A stretch of 64,000 nucleotides of DNA from Streptomyces liangshanensis. Its GTDB lineage: Bacteria > Actinomycetota > Actinomycetes > Streptomycetales > Streptomycetaceae. Positions 16,839-24,754 of the stretch are shown here, in pieces; the first letter of the stretch is position 1; the number at the start of each line of letters is the position of its first letter. The DNA lies in NCBI RefSeq assembly GCF_011694815.1, contig NZ_CP050177.1:6765501-6829500 (forward strand). Direction: 5' to 3'. The translations under genes were made by a program, and so were the position numbers. The notes below the pieces were generated by a model. That model was not told the origin of the DNA. It ran no database searches and saw nothing but the letters and a program-made list of their open reading frames with translations.

Positions 16839-17495
16839 CTATCCGGAGCGGCCGGACGCCGTGGCGACCACGTGTTCCAGCAGCTGGATGTGGTCGGGCA
16901 GCGTGTCCAGCCCCGCTTTCCGTCCACCGCGGCGTACGGAGTCCTCGTAGCCCGCGATGGCGTGCGCGCCGTAGGCGTCGACCAGGGCCACGTACACCCA
17001 GTAGGTCTTGCCCGGCGGAAAGTTCAGCCCTACGGGACGAACTTCACACTTCCACGTGGTGAAGCGCGCCACCGTGCACGGGTCGCCCGGAATGAAGTAC
17101 CGGTCGGCGGCCGGATCCCTCACGACGGCCCACAGCGCGTGCGAGCCGGGTAATCCGTTGACCGTTCCGGAGATCCGGAGGGTGGGGCCGAGCCGGGAGC
17201 CGTCCGCCTGGTCGATGTCCACGGTGGGCTGCGGGCCGGGGCCGAAGGGAGGCATGCCCGGTGGCGGGCCCGGCGGCCTCCGGTCGTCGCGGCCCAGGTC
17301 CGTACCGCCGTTCCGGCCGCCGCCCGCCGTCATCTCGGAGACCAGGATGGTCCCCATCACGCCGATGATCGCGACCACCACGGCCACCACGCCGTTGGCG
17401 GCGATGGGGTTCCGCTCCCACCAGGACGGATGGCCTTCCCGTCTCCCGCGTCCACCGCCCGCGCGTCCGCCGCCGGTTTCCCCTTCGTCGTTCAT
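16839..17495 (-). CDS. Membrane-anchored hypothetical protein
   Basis: A 218-residue protein: a basic Gly/Arg-rich N-terminus (1-30), one transmembrane segment (about 35-56, AANGVVAVVVAIIGVMGTILV), a Pro/Gly-rich linker, then an extracytoplasmic domain (about 90-215). The domain has two conserved-looking cysteines (DPCTVARFTTWKCEV) and alternating strands. I do not recognise the family with certainty. ATG 17495 was chosen for the GGAGGGAG site. It is upstream of, and co-directional with, the stressosome operon, separated by 140 bp. Confidence 0.75.
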   Translation of the reverse strand: MNDEGETGGGRAGGGRGRREGHPSWWERNPIAANGVVAVVVAIIGVMGTILVSEMTAGGGRNGGTDLGRDDRRPPGPPPGMPPFGPGPQPTVDIDQADGSRLGPTLRISGTVNGLPGSHALWAVVRDPAADRYFIPGDPCTVARFTTWKCEVRPVGLNFPPGKTYWVYVALVDAYGAHAIAGYEDSVRRGGRKAGLDTLPDHIQLLEHVVATASGRSG

Positions 17496-17708
17496 ATCCG
17501 CTCCCTCCGCAGCGCGGACCACCCTCGGATTACGAGAACGGAAGCGGTTCGGGAAGAGACACGAAGCCGCGCGAGAACCATCCGTTCACGGGAGCGGCAA
17601 GGTGCGGGGCGGTGCCGGGGGAGTACGCCCGCGCGCGGAGCCGCGGGGTTCACCACGGGGGCACCGGGCGCCGGGCGTCGGGTATCGGGCGTCGCGAGGT
17701 TGGCGGCG

Positions 17709-18083
17709 TCAGAGACCCGGGCCGACGTAGCCGGGGTCCGGGTCCTGCCGGGGGGTCCACCACTCCAGGAGCCCCCACATCCCGAGCGCGAGCGCGGCCA
17801 CGCCCGCGAGCAGGGCGAGCCAGGGGCGCCCGGTCCGGCGTACGGTCAGCCCCCAGGCCAGGAGCGGAAGCAGCGCGCCGCCCAGCGCGATCAGCGGGAG
17901 ATCGACGTAGATCACGCTCAGATCCCGGGCATGGCCCTCGAACCCGCCGTCGATGCTGAACGCCGCCCGCGGCGCCCACACCGACGGCGCGACCGCCGCG
18001 CCGAGGCCGGCGAGAAGGCAACCGGCGCCGCCGGTGGCGTTCGACAGGGTGCCTCTGGTCCCGTCCACCGGATCCTTGTCCAT
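17709..18083 (-). CDS. Small hypothetical membrane protein
   Basis: 124 residues with three to four hydrophobic segments (about 14-38, 58-80, 87-105), ending in GYVGPGL. No family is recognised and the ribosome binding site before ATG 18083 is weak. It sits alone between the anchored hypothetical protein and the ABC uptake operon. Confidence 0.6.
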   Translation of the reverse strand: MDKDPVDGTRGTLSNATGGAGCLLAGLGAAVAPSVWAPRAAFSIDGGFEGHARDLSVIYVDLPLIALGGALLPLLAWGLTVRRTGRPWLALLAGVAALALGMWGLLEWWTPRQDPDPGYVGPGL

Positions 18084-18179
18084 GCCAGTGACGGACGCCG
18101 GTGGTGGGCGGTCGGTTCCGCCGGGGCGGGCAGTTCCGTCCGGTCGGTTCCGCCGGAGCGGCCGCTCACCTGGCGCAGG

Positions 18180-19004
18180 TCATCCTCGGCCCGTACCGTC
18201 CGCGACGGTCGGCAACCCCGCCCGGTCCAGCCGGAGTTCGGGGCGTCCGTCCGGGCCGGTCCGCAGAGTGGACCGGACGCCGAAGACACGTTCCATGTGC
18301 GGTGGCGTCAGGACCTCCTCCGGTGTCCCGGAGGCGACGACGCGCCCCGCGTGCAGCAGCACCAGGTGGTCGCAGTGGCGGGCGGCCAGGTCCAGGTCGT
18401 GCAGCGCGGCGACCACGGTGGCCGGGATCCGCGCCAGGAACTCCAACAGGTCGAGCCGGTGGGTGATGTCGAGGTGGTTGGTGGGTTCGTCGAGCAGCAG
18501 CGCGGCGGGCTCCTGCGCGAGAGCGCGGGCGATGTTCACCCGCTGGCGCTCTCCCCCGGACAGCGTCGACCACACCCGCTCCGCGAGCGGCTCCACCCCC
18601 AGGTGTGCCATGGCCTCCCCGGCCGCCCGCAGGTCGTGCCGCGACGGCGCGGCCCGCCCCCGGCGGTGCGGCAGCCGGCCGAGGAGCACGACGTCCATGA
18701 CGGTCATCTCGGCCTCGGACGCCACCTCCTGGGCCGTGACCGCGACACGCCGTGCGATGTCGCGCCGGCGCAGGTCCGCCAAGTCGGCGCCGTCCAGCAG
18801 GACATGGCCGCCCGAGGGACCGTACAGCCCGGCCAGCAGCCGCAACAGGGTCGATTTGCCGGAGCCGTTCGGCCCGATCAGCCCGGTGAAGCCGCCCTCG
18901 GGGAACGCCGCCGTGACCTCGTCGACGAGCTTCCTCGCCGACTTCCCGCTCCCGGTGCTCCGCGACAGGTTCCGCGCGGCGACGCGCGCCGCCGGCCCGC
19001 TCAC
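18180..19004 (-). CDS. Iron/cofactor-type ABC transporter ATP-binding protein (FecE-like)
   Basis: A 274-residue ABC ATPase with Walker A GPNGSGKST (about 42-50), Q-loop VTAQEVASE, signature LSGGERQR, Walker B LLLDEPTNHLD and the H-loop histidine in AALHDLDLA. It energises import through the permease encoded just upstream. GTG 19004 overlaps the permease stop by 4 bp. Homologous four-gene sets are annotated either as siderophore uptake or as putative F420-0 transporters in TIGRFAM; sequence alone does not decide. Confidence 0.9.
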   Translation of the reverse strand: MSGPAARVAARNLSRSTGSGKSARKLVDEVTAAFPEGGFTGLIGPNGSGKSTLLRLLAGLYGPSGGHVLLDGADLADLRRRDIARRVAVTAQEVASEAEMTVMDVVLLGRLPHRRGRAAPSRHDLRAAGEAMAHLGVEPLAERVWSTLSGGERQRVNIARALAQEPAALLLDEPTNHLDITHRLDLLEFLARIPATVVAALHDLDLAARHCDHLVLLHAGRVVASGTPEEVLTPPHMERVFGVRSTLRTGPDGRPELRLDRAGLPTVADGTGRG

Positions 19005-20131
19005 GGAGCGGCCACCCGTCTGCGCAGGAGGACCGCGAACGCCGGCACGCCGAGCAGGGCCGTCAGGACACCGACAGGCATCTCCTGCGGGCTGAAGAGG
19101 GTACGGGCCGCCGTGTCCGCCCAGACGAGGAACGCCGCCCCGAGCAGCGCGCCCACCGGGAGCAGCACGCGGTGGCGGGCTCCCACGAGGAAGCGTGCCG
19201 CGTGCGGGACCAGCAGGCCGACGAAGCCGATGGCGCCGCCCGCCGAGACGAGGGCGCCCGCCAGCACCGCCGTACCGGTGTAGAGGAGACGTTCGGTACG
19301 GCGCACCTCGACGCCGAGCGCGGAGGCGGCCTCGCGCCCGAAGGTGAAGGCGTCGAGTGTGTCCGCGCGCGCCAGGCACAGCAGGAGCACGGCGGCCGCC
19401 GCGCCCGCGCACACCGTCACACTCGTCCAGGTGGCGGGCGCGAGGGAGCCCATGAGCCAGAACGTCACCGAGCGGGTCTGTTCCGCGTCGCCCGCCCACA
19501 GGACGGTCAGGCTCGTCAGCGCGGAGAAGAGCTGCGAGACCATCACGCCCGCGAGGACCACCTTGGTCGTACCGCCCAGGGAGCGGCCGAGCAGGACCAG
19601 CACGCAGCCGAACGCGGTCAGCGCGCCGGCGAACGCCCCGGTGGGCAGGGCCAGGGAGCCCGAACCGGCCCCCAGGACCAGCACCGCCACGGCGCCGGTC
19701 GACGCGCCCGACGAGACCCCCAACAGGTAGGGATCCGCCAGGGGGTTGCGGGTGAGGGCCTGCAACACCGTTCCGCACACGGTCAGTCCGGCGCCGACCA
19801 GAGCGGCCAGCAGCACCCGGGGCAGCCGCAGGTCCCACACGATGCTGTCGCGCAGCGGCGACACGGTGTCCGCCGGTCCCGCGCCGAGGTGGCCCGCGAC
19901 GACACGCAGTACGTCGTACGGCGGGAGGTCGGCGCTGCCGATGCTCACGGCGGCGAGGACGGAGAGCGGGAGCAGGACACATCCGGCGGCCAGGACGACC
20001 GTGGGGCGCGCCGAGCGGCGGCGGGATCCGTCCGTCACGCGGCCCGGCGACTCCCCGGACCGGGGTGTCCGGGCCGGCCCGGTCCCCCGTGCCTCCGGGG
20101 GAGTGCCGGCCTCCACCGTCACGCCGCTCAC
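19001..20131 (-). CDS. FecCD-family ABC transporter permease
   Basis: A 376-residue permease of the BtuC/FecCD type with a disordered N-terminus (1-40) and about ten hydrophobic segments. The family signatures are visible: GAGLTVCGTVLQALTRNPLADPYLLGVSSGAS and PHAARFLVGARHR. It forms the import channel for a siderophore, cobalamin-like or cofactor substrate. GTG 20131 overlaps the methyltransferase stop by 4 bp; upstream codons of the open frame are Arg-rich and not coding. Confidence 0.9.
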   Translation of the reverse strand: MSGVTVEAGTPPEARGTGPARTPRSGESPGRVTDGSRRRSARPTVVLAAGCVLLPLSVLAAVSIGSADLPPYDVLRVVAGHLGAGPADTVSPLRDSIVWDLRLPRVLLAALVGAGLTVCGTVLQALTRNPLADPYLLGVSSGASTGAVAVLVLGAGSGSLALPTGAFAGALTAFGCVLVLLGRSLGGTTKVVLAGVMVSQLFSALTSLTVLWAGDAEQTRSVTFWLMGSLAPATWTSVTVCAGAAAAVLLLCLARADTLDAFTFGREAASALGVEVRRTERLLYTGTAVLAGALVSAGGAIGFVGLLVPHAARFLVGARHRVLLPVGALLGAAFLVWADTAARTLFSPQEMPVGVLTALLGVPAFAVLLRRRVAAP

Positions 20132-20889
20132 CGCCGGGCGAGGACGACGTAGTCGTCGAGGTACTGCCACACCGTTCCGACCTCGGTGAAACCGGCGGTG
20201 CGCAGCGCGGACAGGTGGAAGTGGAGCGGGGCGAGCGGCTGGGGCGGCCGGTCGGCGAACCGCCGTTCCCGTTCGGCCGCCAGCGGCGCGGCCCCGGGCC
20301 GGGCGGCGGCCCGCGTGAACCACGCGTCCCAGGTGTCGGCGCCCTGGCCGAAGGCCGCGGCCTGGCACTCCGCGTCGTGCCGCGCGGAGACGGCCCGCAG
20401 GGTGGGGGCGTCCTCGCCGAAGCGCAGGTGGTCCGCGTTGAGGAGGAGCCCGCCGGGCGGCAGCAGCCCCGCCAGGTCGGTGTAGACGCGCAGCAGGTCC
20501 CCGGGCGACAGCCAGTGCAGCGCCGTCGACGTCACCACCGCGTCGAAGGCCCGCCCGCCGAGCGCCGAGGTCCAGTCGGGGCGCAGGAGGTCGGCCTCCA
20601 GGGTCGTGGCGCGCCCGCCGTGCTCCGCGAGGACCTCGCCGGCCAGGTGCAGGAGCAGCGGGTCGTAGTCCACCGCGGTGACGGTGGCGCGCGGGAAGGC
20701 GCCGAGCAGGCGGTCGGCCAGCGAGCCGGGCCCACAGGCCAGGTCCAGGGCGCTGAACTCCTCGGGGAGGTGGAGCCGCAGGACGTCCAGCATGCTGGTG
20801 AAGCGCTGGTCCCGGTGGGCGATGTAGGCGGCCTGCTGGTCGTCCCAGCGCGCGAGCAGGTCGCGCGGGCCGGTGGTGAGGTCGGTCAT
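20128..20889 (-). CDS. Class I SAM-dependent methyltransferase inside the uptake operon
   Basis: A 253-residue methyltransferase of the trans-aconitate/ubiquinone type. SAM motif I is EFSALDLACGPGSLADRLL (about 45-63), the acidic motif is VTAVDYDPLLL, and FDAVVTSTALHWLSPGDLL is the post-motif typical of the family. ATG 20889 overlaps the binding-protein stop and its own stop overlaps the permease start, so it is translated as part of the transporter operon. It may modify the imported ligand or a related metabolite, which is inference. Confidence 0.87.
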   Translation of the reverse strand: MTDLTTGPRDLLARWDDQQAAYIAHRDQRFTSMLDVLRLHLPEEFSALDLACGPGSLADRLLGAFPRATVTAVDYDPLLLHLAGEVLAEHGGRATTLEADLLRPDWTSALGGRAFDAVVTSTALHWLSPGDLLRVYTDLAGLLPPGGLLLNADHLRFGEDAPTLRAVSARHDAECQAAAFGQGADTWDAWFTRAAARPGAAPLAAERERRFADRPPQPLAPLHFHLSALRTAGFTEVGTVWQYLDDYVVLARR

Positions 20890-21908
20890 CGCAGGCTCCC
20901 CAGTCCCTTGCTGACCGCCTCGACCGCGCTGACGCTGCGGAGTGAGGGGTCCACGGCGGATCCGGGCACCACGACGAACCGGTTGTGGCGTACGGCGTCG
21001 AGCTTCGACGCGACGGGATCGGCGCGCAGGAAGCGCTTCTTGGCCTCGGCGCTGTCCCCGTCGCCGCCCCGGGTGAGGTCGGCGAGGACGATGACGTCCG
21101 GGTTCCGGTCGGCGATCTTCTCCCAGCCGCCGGCGAACCACTTCTGGTTCACGTCGTCGAACGTGTTCTTCTCGCCGAGGAGTTGGCTGATCGTGGAGGG
21201 CAGTCCGCCCTTGCCGGCGACGTAGGGCGTACGGGTGCCGGAGTAGTACCACATGATGTCCCGGCCGGGACCGCCCGGAGCGGCCGCCACAGCGCGGTCG
21301 AGCCGGGCGCGCAGGCCGTCCACGACCTTCGTACCGCGGTCCTTCACTCCGAAGACGGTCGCGATGTCGTTGATCTCGCCGAAGATCGCGTCGAAGGTGA
21401 CGTCCTTGCGGGTCAGGCCCTTCTGCTCGCAGTCGTGCGAGGAGAGATACGCGGGCACCCCGGCCGAGGCCCAGCCGGCGCGCTCGCCCGCCGCCTCGGG
21501 GGCGAACGCCGAGGACAGGGTCGAGTAGAGGAAGTCGGGTTCCTTCGCGAGGACCGCCTCGTGGCCGGGGTACTGCTTCGCGAGGACGGGCACCTTCGCG
21601 TAGGCGTCGGCGAGTTCGGGGAGTACGGGGTCCGTCTGGTAGCTCGTGCCGACCATCCGGTCCGCCAGCCCGAGCGCCAGCATGATCTCCGTGGCGTTCT
21701 GTTCCAGGGCGACGGCCCGCCGGGGCGGGCGCGTCACGTTCAGGTCGAGGCCGCAGCTCTTGAGCCGTACCGCGGCGGTCTTCCCGCCGGTGTCCTTGGA
21801 GTCTCCGGCCGCGGCCGGCCGGTCGTCGTTGCCGCAGGCGACCAGTCCCGCCAGCAGGGCGCCGGTGACCGCCGCGCTCGCGGCGGTCTTAATGGTTATG
21901 GGTCTCAT
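20886..21908 (-). CDS. ABC transporter substrate-binding lipoprotein (FecB-like)
   Basis: A 340-residue lipoprotein. The signal peptide (MRPITIKTAASAAVTGALLA) ends in lipobox LVAC (about 23-26). The two-lobed periplasmic-binding fold follows, with NATEIMLALGLADRMVGTSY at the start and the lobe-linking helix region ALLAKEPDFLY-like around 115-130. It captures the substrate for the FecCD permease. ATG 21908 fits the signal peptide; no clear Shine-Dalgarno sequence precedes it. The PadR dyad lies about 50 bp upstream, on the divergent side. Confidence 0.9.
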   Translation of the reverse strand: MRPITIKTAASAAVTGALLAGLVACGNDDRPAAAGDSKDTGGKTAAVRLKSCGLDLNVTRPPRRAVALEQNATEIMLALGLADRMVGTSYQTDPVLPELADAYAKVPVLAKQYPGHEAVLAKEPDFLYSTLSSAFAPEAAGERAGWASAGVPAYLSSHDCEQKGLTRKDVTFDAIFGEINDIATVFGVKDRGTKVVDGLRARLDRAVAAAPGGPGRDIMWYYSGTRTPYVAGKGGLPSTISQLLGEKNTFDDVNQKWFAGGWEKIADRNPDVIVLADLTRGGDGDSAEAKKRFLRADPVASKLDAVRHNRFVVVPGSAVDPSLRSVSAVEAVSKGLGSLR

Positions 21909-21958
21909 GTTCAGTAACGTACCAGCGCTTTTCCTTTCTCCGCACCGAGGGGCTCCAC

Positions 21959-21988
21959 TATTCACTCAGTACATGTACGTGGTGAATA
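21959..21988. promoter_or_regulatory. Large concentric dyad, probable PadR operator
   Basis: Arms TATTCAC (21959-21965) and GTGAATA (21982-21988) are exact inverted repeats. They share one centre with an inner perfect palindrome, GTACATGTAC (21969-21978). The 30-bp element begins 51 bp before the uptake-operon start and ends 9 bp before the PadR start, so it could control both. PadR proteins commonly bind TACATGTA-like cores. Confidence 0.7.
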
Positions 21989-21997
21989 CTGTCCTCC

Positions 21998-22531
21998 ATG
22001 AGCACCCGCCACATACTTCTCGGCTTGCTCGCCACCGGCCCGACGCATGGATACGACCTCAAGCGCCGGCATGACGAGCGTTTCCCGCAGGCCCGTCCGC
22101 TCGCCTACGGGCAGGTCTACACAACGCTCCAGCGACTGGTACGGGACGGGCTCGCCGAGATCGAGGAGACCGGCTCCCACGGCGGACCGGAGCGGACGGC
22201 CTACCGCCGCACGGACGCCGGACGACGCGAACTCGCCGACTGGGCGGGCTCCGTCACACCACCCGCGCCCTTCGTCACCAACGAGATCTTCACGAAGGTC
22301 GTGGTCGCGATCCTGTCCGACGGGGACCCCGCCGCCTACCTGGCCGCGCAACGGGCCGCCCACATGAAGCGGATGCGGGAACTCACCGCGGTGAAGTCGG
22401 CGCCGGGCGCCGAACTCGCCACGGTGCTCTCCGCCGACTACGCCCTCGCCCACCTCGACGCCGATCTGCGCTGGATGGCCACCACGGCCGACCGGCTCAC
22501 CACTCTGACCGCGGAGGTCGACACCACGTGA
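21998..22531 (+). CDS. PadR-family transcriptional regulator
   Basis: A 177-residue regulator with the PadR winged helix at residues 1-80 (RHILLGLLATGPTHGYDLKRRHDERF and AYGQVYTTLQRLVRDGLAEIEE) and a C-terminal helical dimerisation domain (about 90-175). ATG 21998 lacks a clear ribosome binding site. The stop overlaps the ABC ATPase start by 4 bp, so the regulator is co-transcribed with the exporter it most likely controls. Confidence 0.9.
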   Translation: MSTRHILLGLLATGPTHGYDLKRRHDERFPQARPLAYGQVYTTLQRLVRDGLAEIEETGSHGGPERTAYRRTDAGRRELADWAGSVTPPAPFVTNEIFTKVVVAILSDGDPAAYLAAQRAAHMKRMRELTAVKSAPGAELATVLSADYALAHLDADLRWMATTADRLTTLTAEVDTT

Positions 22532-23262
22532 ACCCCACCACGTCCGTCACGGCACAACCCCTCCTCGCCGCAAGGGAACTGAGCAAGACCTACGGCTCCA
22601 CCGTCGCCCTGAGCGGCGCGTCCGCGCGGCTCGACGCCGGCGAGATCGTCGCCCTGACCGGGCGCAGCGGCAGCGGCAAGTCCACCTTGCTGCACTGCAT
22701 GGCGGGGATCGTCCGCCCCGACCACGGATCGGTGACGTACCGTCAACTCGACGTCGACGTATCGGTGACGCACCGTCAAGAACAGCTCGAACAGGCGCCG
22801 GAGGAGCGGCTCAGCGCGTTGCGCAGGACCGAGTTCGCGGTGGTGTTCCAGTTCGGCCAGCTGATACCCGAACTCACCGCGCTCGACAACGTCGCCCTCC
22901 CACTGATCCTCGGCGGGACGGACCGCCGCGCCGCCCAGGAGCGGGCGCGGGCATGGCTGGAGCGGTTCGGGGTGCTGGACCGGGCGGAGGCGCGCCCCGG
23001 TGAACTCAGCGGTGGCCAGGCACAACGGGTCGCCCTCGCCCGCGCGTTGGTCACCGGTCCGAAGGTGGTGTTCGCCGACGAGCCGACCGGCGCCCTGGAC
23101 TCCCTCGCGGGCGAGCAGGTGATGACCGAACTGACCTCGGCGGCACGGGAGTCGGGGGCGGCGGTGCTCCTGGTCACGCACGACGCGACGGTCGCCGCGT
23201 ACGCCGACCGCGAGATCCGCCTGACGGACGGCCGTACGACCGTGCTGGAGGTGTCCGCGTGA
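22528..23262 (+). CDS. MacB/LolD-type ABC exporter ATP-binding protein
   Basis: A 244-residue ABC ATPase with Walker A GRSGSGKST, Q-loop VVFQFGQLIPELTALDNVALPL, signature LSGGQAQRVALARAL, Walker B VVFADEPTGALD and H-loop VTHD. It pairs with the FtsX-type permease encoded next. Oddity: residues about 67-84 contain a duplicated SVTYRQ/SVTHRQ element encoded by a 33-bp-spaced direct repeat; relatives usually lack the extra copy. Start GTG 22528 overlaps the PadR stop. Confidence 0.9.
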   Translation: MNPTTSVTAQPLLAARELSKTYGSTVALSGASARLDAGEIVALTGRSGSGKSTLLHCMAGIVRPDHGSVTYRQLDVDVSVTHRQEQLEQAPEERLSALRRTEFAVVFQFGQLIPELTALDNVALPLILGGTDRRAAQERARAWLERFGVLDRAEARPGELSGGQAQRVALARALVTGPKVVFADEPTGALDSLAGEQVMTELTSAARESGAAVLLVTHDATVAAYADREIRLTDGRTTVLEVSA

Positions 23263-24590
23263 AGGCGGACCTGCGGCTGGCGTGGCTGCTCACCACCGGT
23301 TCGGAACGGCGTGAAGGGTGGCGGGTCGGCCTGACGGTGGTGGGCGCGGCCGGTGTGGCCGCCTTCGGCGGGATGGCCGCCGCCGTGGCGTCCGTACGCG
23401 GATACACGTACATTCCCGTCGCCCACGGGCTGTTGAACCACCCGGGCGAGCGCCGCGGCGTCCTGCTCGCCCTGCTGCTCCTCCTCGTCCCAAGTCTCGG
23501 CCTGCTCGCGCAGTGCACCCGGCTGGGCGCCGTCCACCGGGACCGCCGGATGGCCCGGCTGCGACTGGCGGGCGCCGCTCCCTCACGGGTACGGCGGATC
23601 GCCGCCCTGGAGTCGGGGCCGGCGTGCCTGGCGGGCTCCGTCGTCGGCACCCTGGCGGTGGTCGGATGTGTGCTCAGCGTCGGCCGACCCCCGGCCCGCC
23701 TCTGGTGGTTGGTCGCCGCCGTCATGGTCGCCGTCCCGGCCGCGGGCGTGACGGTGAGCCTGGCCGCGCTGCGCCGGGTGATCGCCTCACCTCTCGGCGA
23801 GGTACGGCGCGTGCCACGCGGCCCGGGCGGGGGACGCGCCCTCGCCCTGGGCACGGGCCTCATCGCCGTCGCGGTGACCGGCGCCTTCCTCACCCTCGCG
23901 TACGGCTCCGCCGGGCTGATCCCCCTCGTCCTGTTCTGCGCGCTGCTCCTCGTCGGCGCCGGGGCCGTGGGAGTGAGCGGTGGCGCGGCCCGGATCGTCG
24001 GAGGCCGGTACGCCGCGCGCGCCGAGAGCCCGGAGCTGCTCATCGCCGCCGAGCGCCTGTCCGCCGACCCCTGGGCGGCGGCGCGCACCCACGCGGCCGT
24101 CCTGCTGGTCACGGTGGCGGGCACCGGCTTCATGGGCGTACGAGAGGCACTGCTCGCGGCGCTGGACGACAGGCGCGACGGCGCGACCGACCAGGCCTTC
24201 TACACCGGCGGGATCGACCTCGCGGGCGCGGCGGTCCTGATCGGCCTCCTCATCGTCCTCGTCTCGGTCGCCGTGAGCGCCGCCGAATCCGTGGCCGCCA
24301 GGCGCCGGGCACTCGCCCAGCAGGTCGCCGCGGGCGTGCCGCGGAAGGTTCTCAGCCGCGCGGTGCTCCTGGAGACCGCCCTGCCGCTCGCACCGGCCCT
24401 CCTGCTCGCGGGCGCCGGTGGGCTTGCCATCGGCGTCTGGTACGCGACGCTCGTCGGGAACGAACTCACCGTGCCGTACACGGCCCTGGTCGTCCCGCCC
24501 CTGACACTCGGCGCCTGCCTGCTGGCCGCGGCCACCTCACTGCCCCTCCTGCACCGCTCGACCCGGGCCACCGAGCTGAGGCAGCCCTGA
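23259..24590 (+). CDS. FtsX-like ABC transporter permease
   Basis: A 443-residue permease with about eight hydrophobic segments: two at about 20-45 and 65-85, then groups around 125-180, 205-240, 320-350, 365-400 and 410-435. The later groups match FtsX domains (LIVLVSVAVSAAESVAARRRALAQQVAAGVPRKVL). With the ATPase it likely exports a peptide, lipid or antibiotic and so may give self-protection. GTG 23259 overlaps the ATPase stop. A hairpin terminator follows. Confidence 0.87.
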   Translation: MKADLRLAWLLTTGSERREGWRVGLTVVGAAGVAAFGGMAAAVASVRGYTYIPVAHGLLNHPGERRGVLLALLLLLVPSLGLLAQCTRLGAVHRDRRMARLRLAGAAPSRVRRIAALESGPACLAGSVVGTLAVVGCVLSVGRPPARLWWLVAAVMVAVPAAGVTVSLAALRRVIASPLGEVRRVPRGPGGGRALALGTGLIAVAVTGAFLTLAYGSAGLIPLVLFCALLLVGAGAVGVSGGAARIVGGRYAARAESPELLIAAERLSADPWAAARTHAAVLLVTVAGTGFMGVREALLAALDDRRDGATDQAFYTGGIDLAGAAVLIGLLIVLVSVAVSAAESVAARRRALAQQVAAGVPRKVLSRAVLLETALPLAPALLLAGAGGLAIGVWYATLVGNELTVPYTALVVPPLTLGACLLAAATSLPLLHRSTRATELRQP

Positions 24591-24593
24591 CGG

Positions 24594-24634
24594 GCGGCGG
24601 CCCCACCGGCTTCGCCGCCGGTCGGGGCCGCCGC
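24594..24634. terminator. Hairpin terminator after the ABC exporter operon
   Basis: A long GC-rich stem with arms GCGGCGGCCCC (24594-24604) and GGGGCCGCCGC (24624-24634), extended inward by CCGGC/GCCGG around a 6-nt loop with a small bulge. It starts 3 bp after the FtsX stop. Confidence 0.75.
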
Positions 24635-24754
24635 ACGTCTCGCAACGGGCGCGGCTCCGCGCGGAAGCGAGACCCCTCAACAGGTAAGGGGAGCCAGCCG
24701 GTCGATCGCATGACACCTCGCCCAAGATTCCTCGGAAGTGCGGCGGCCGGGCCG

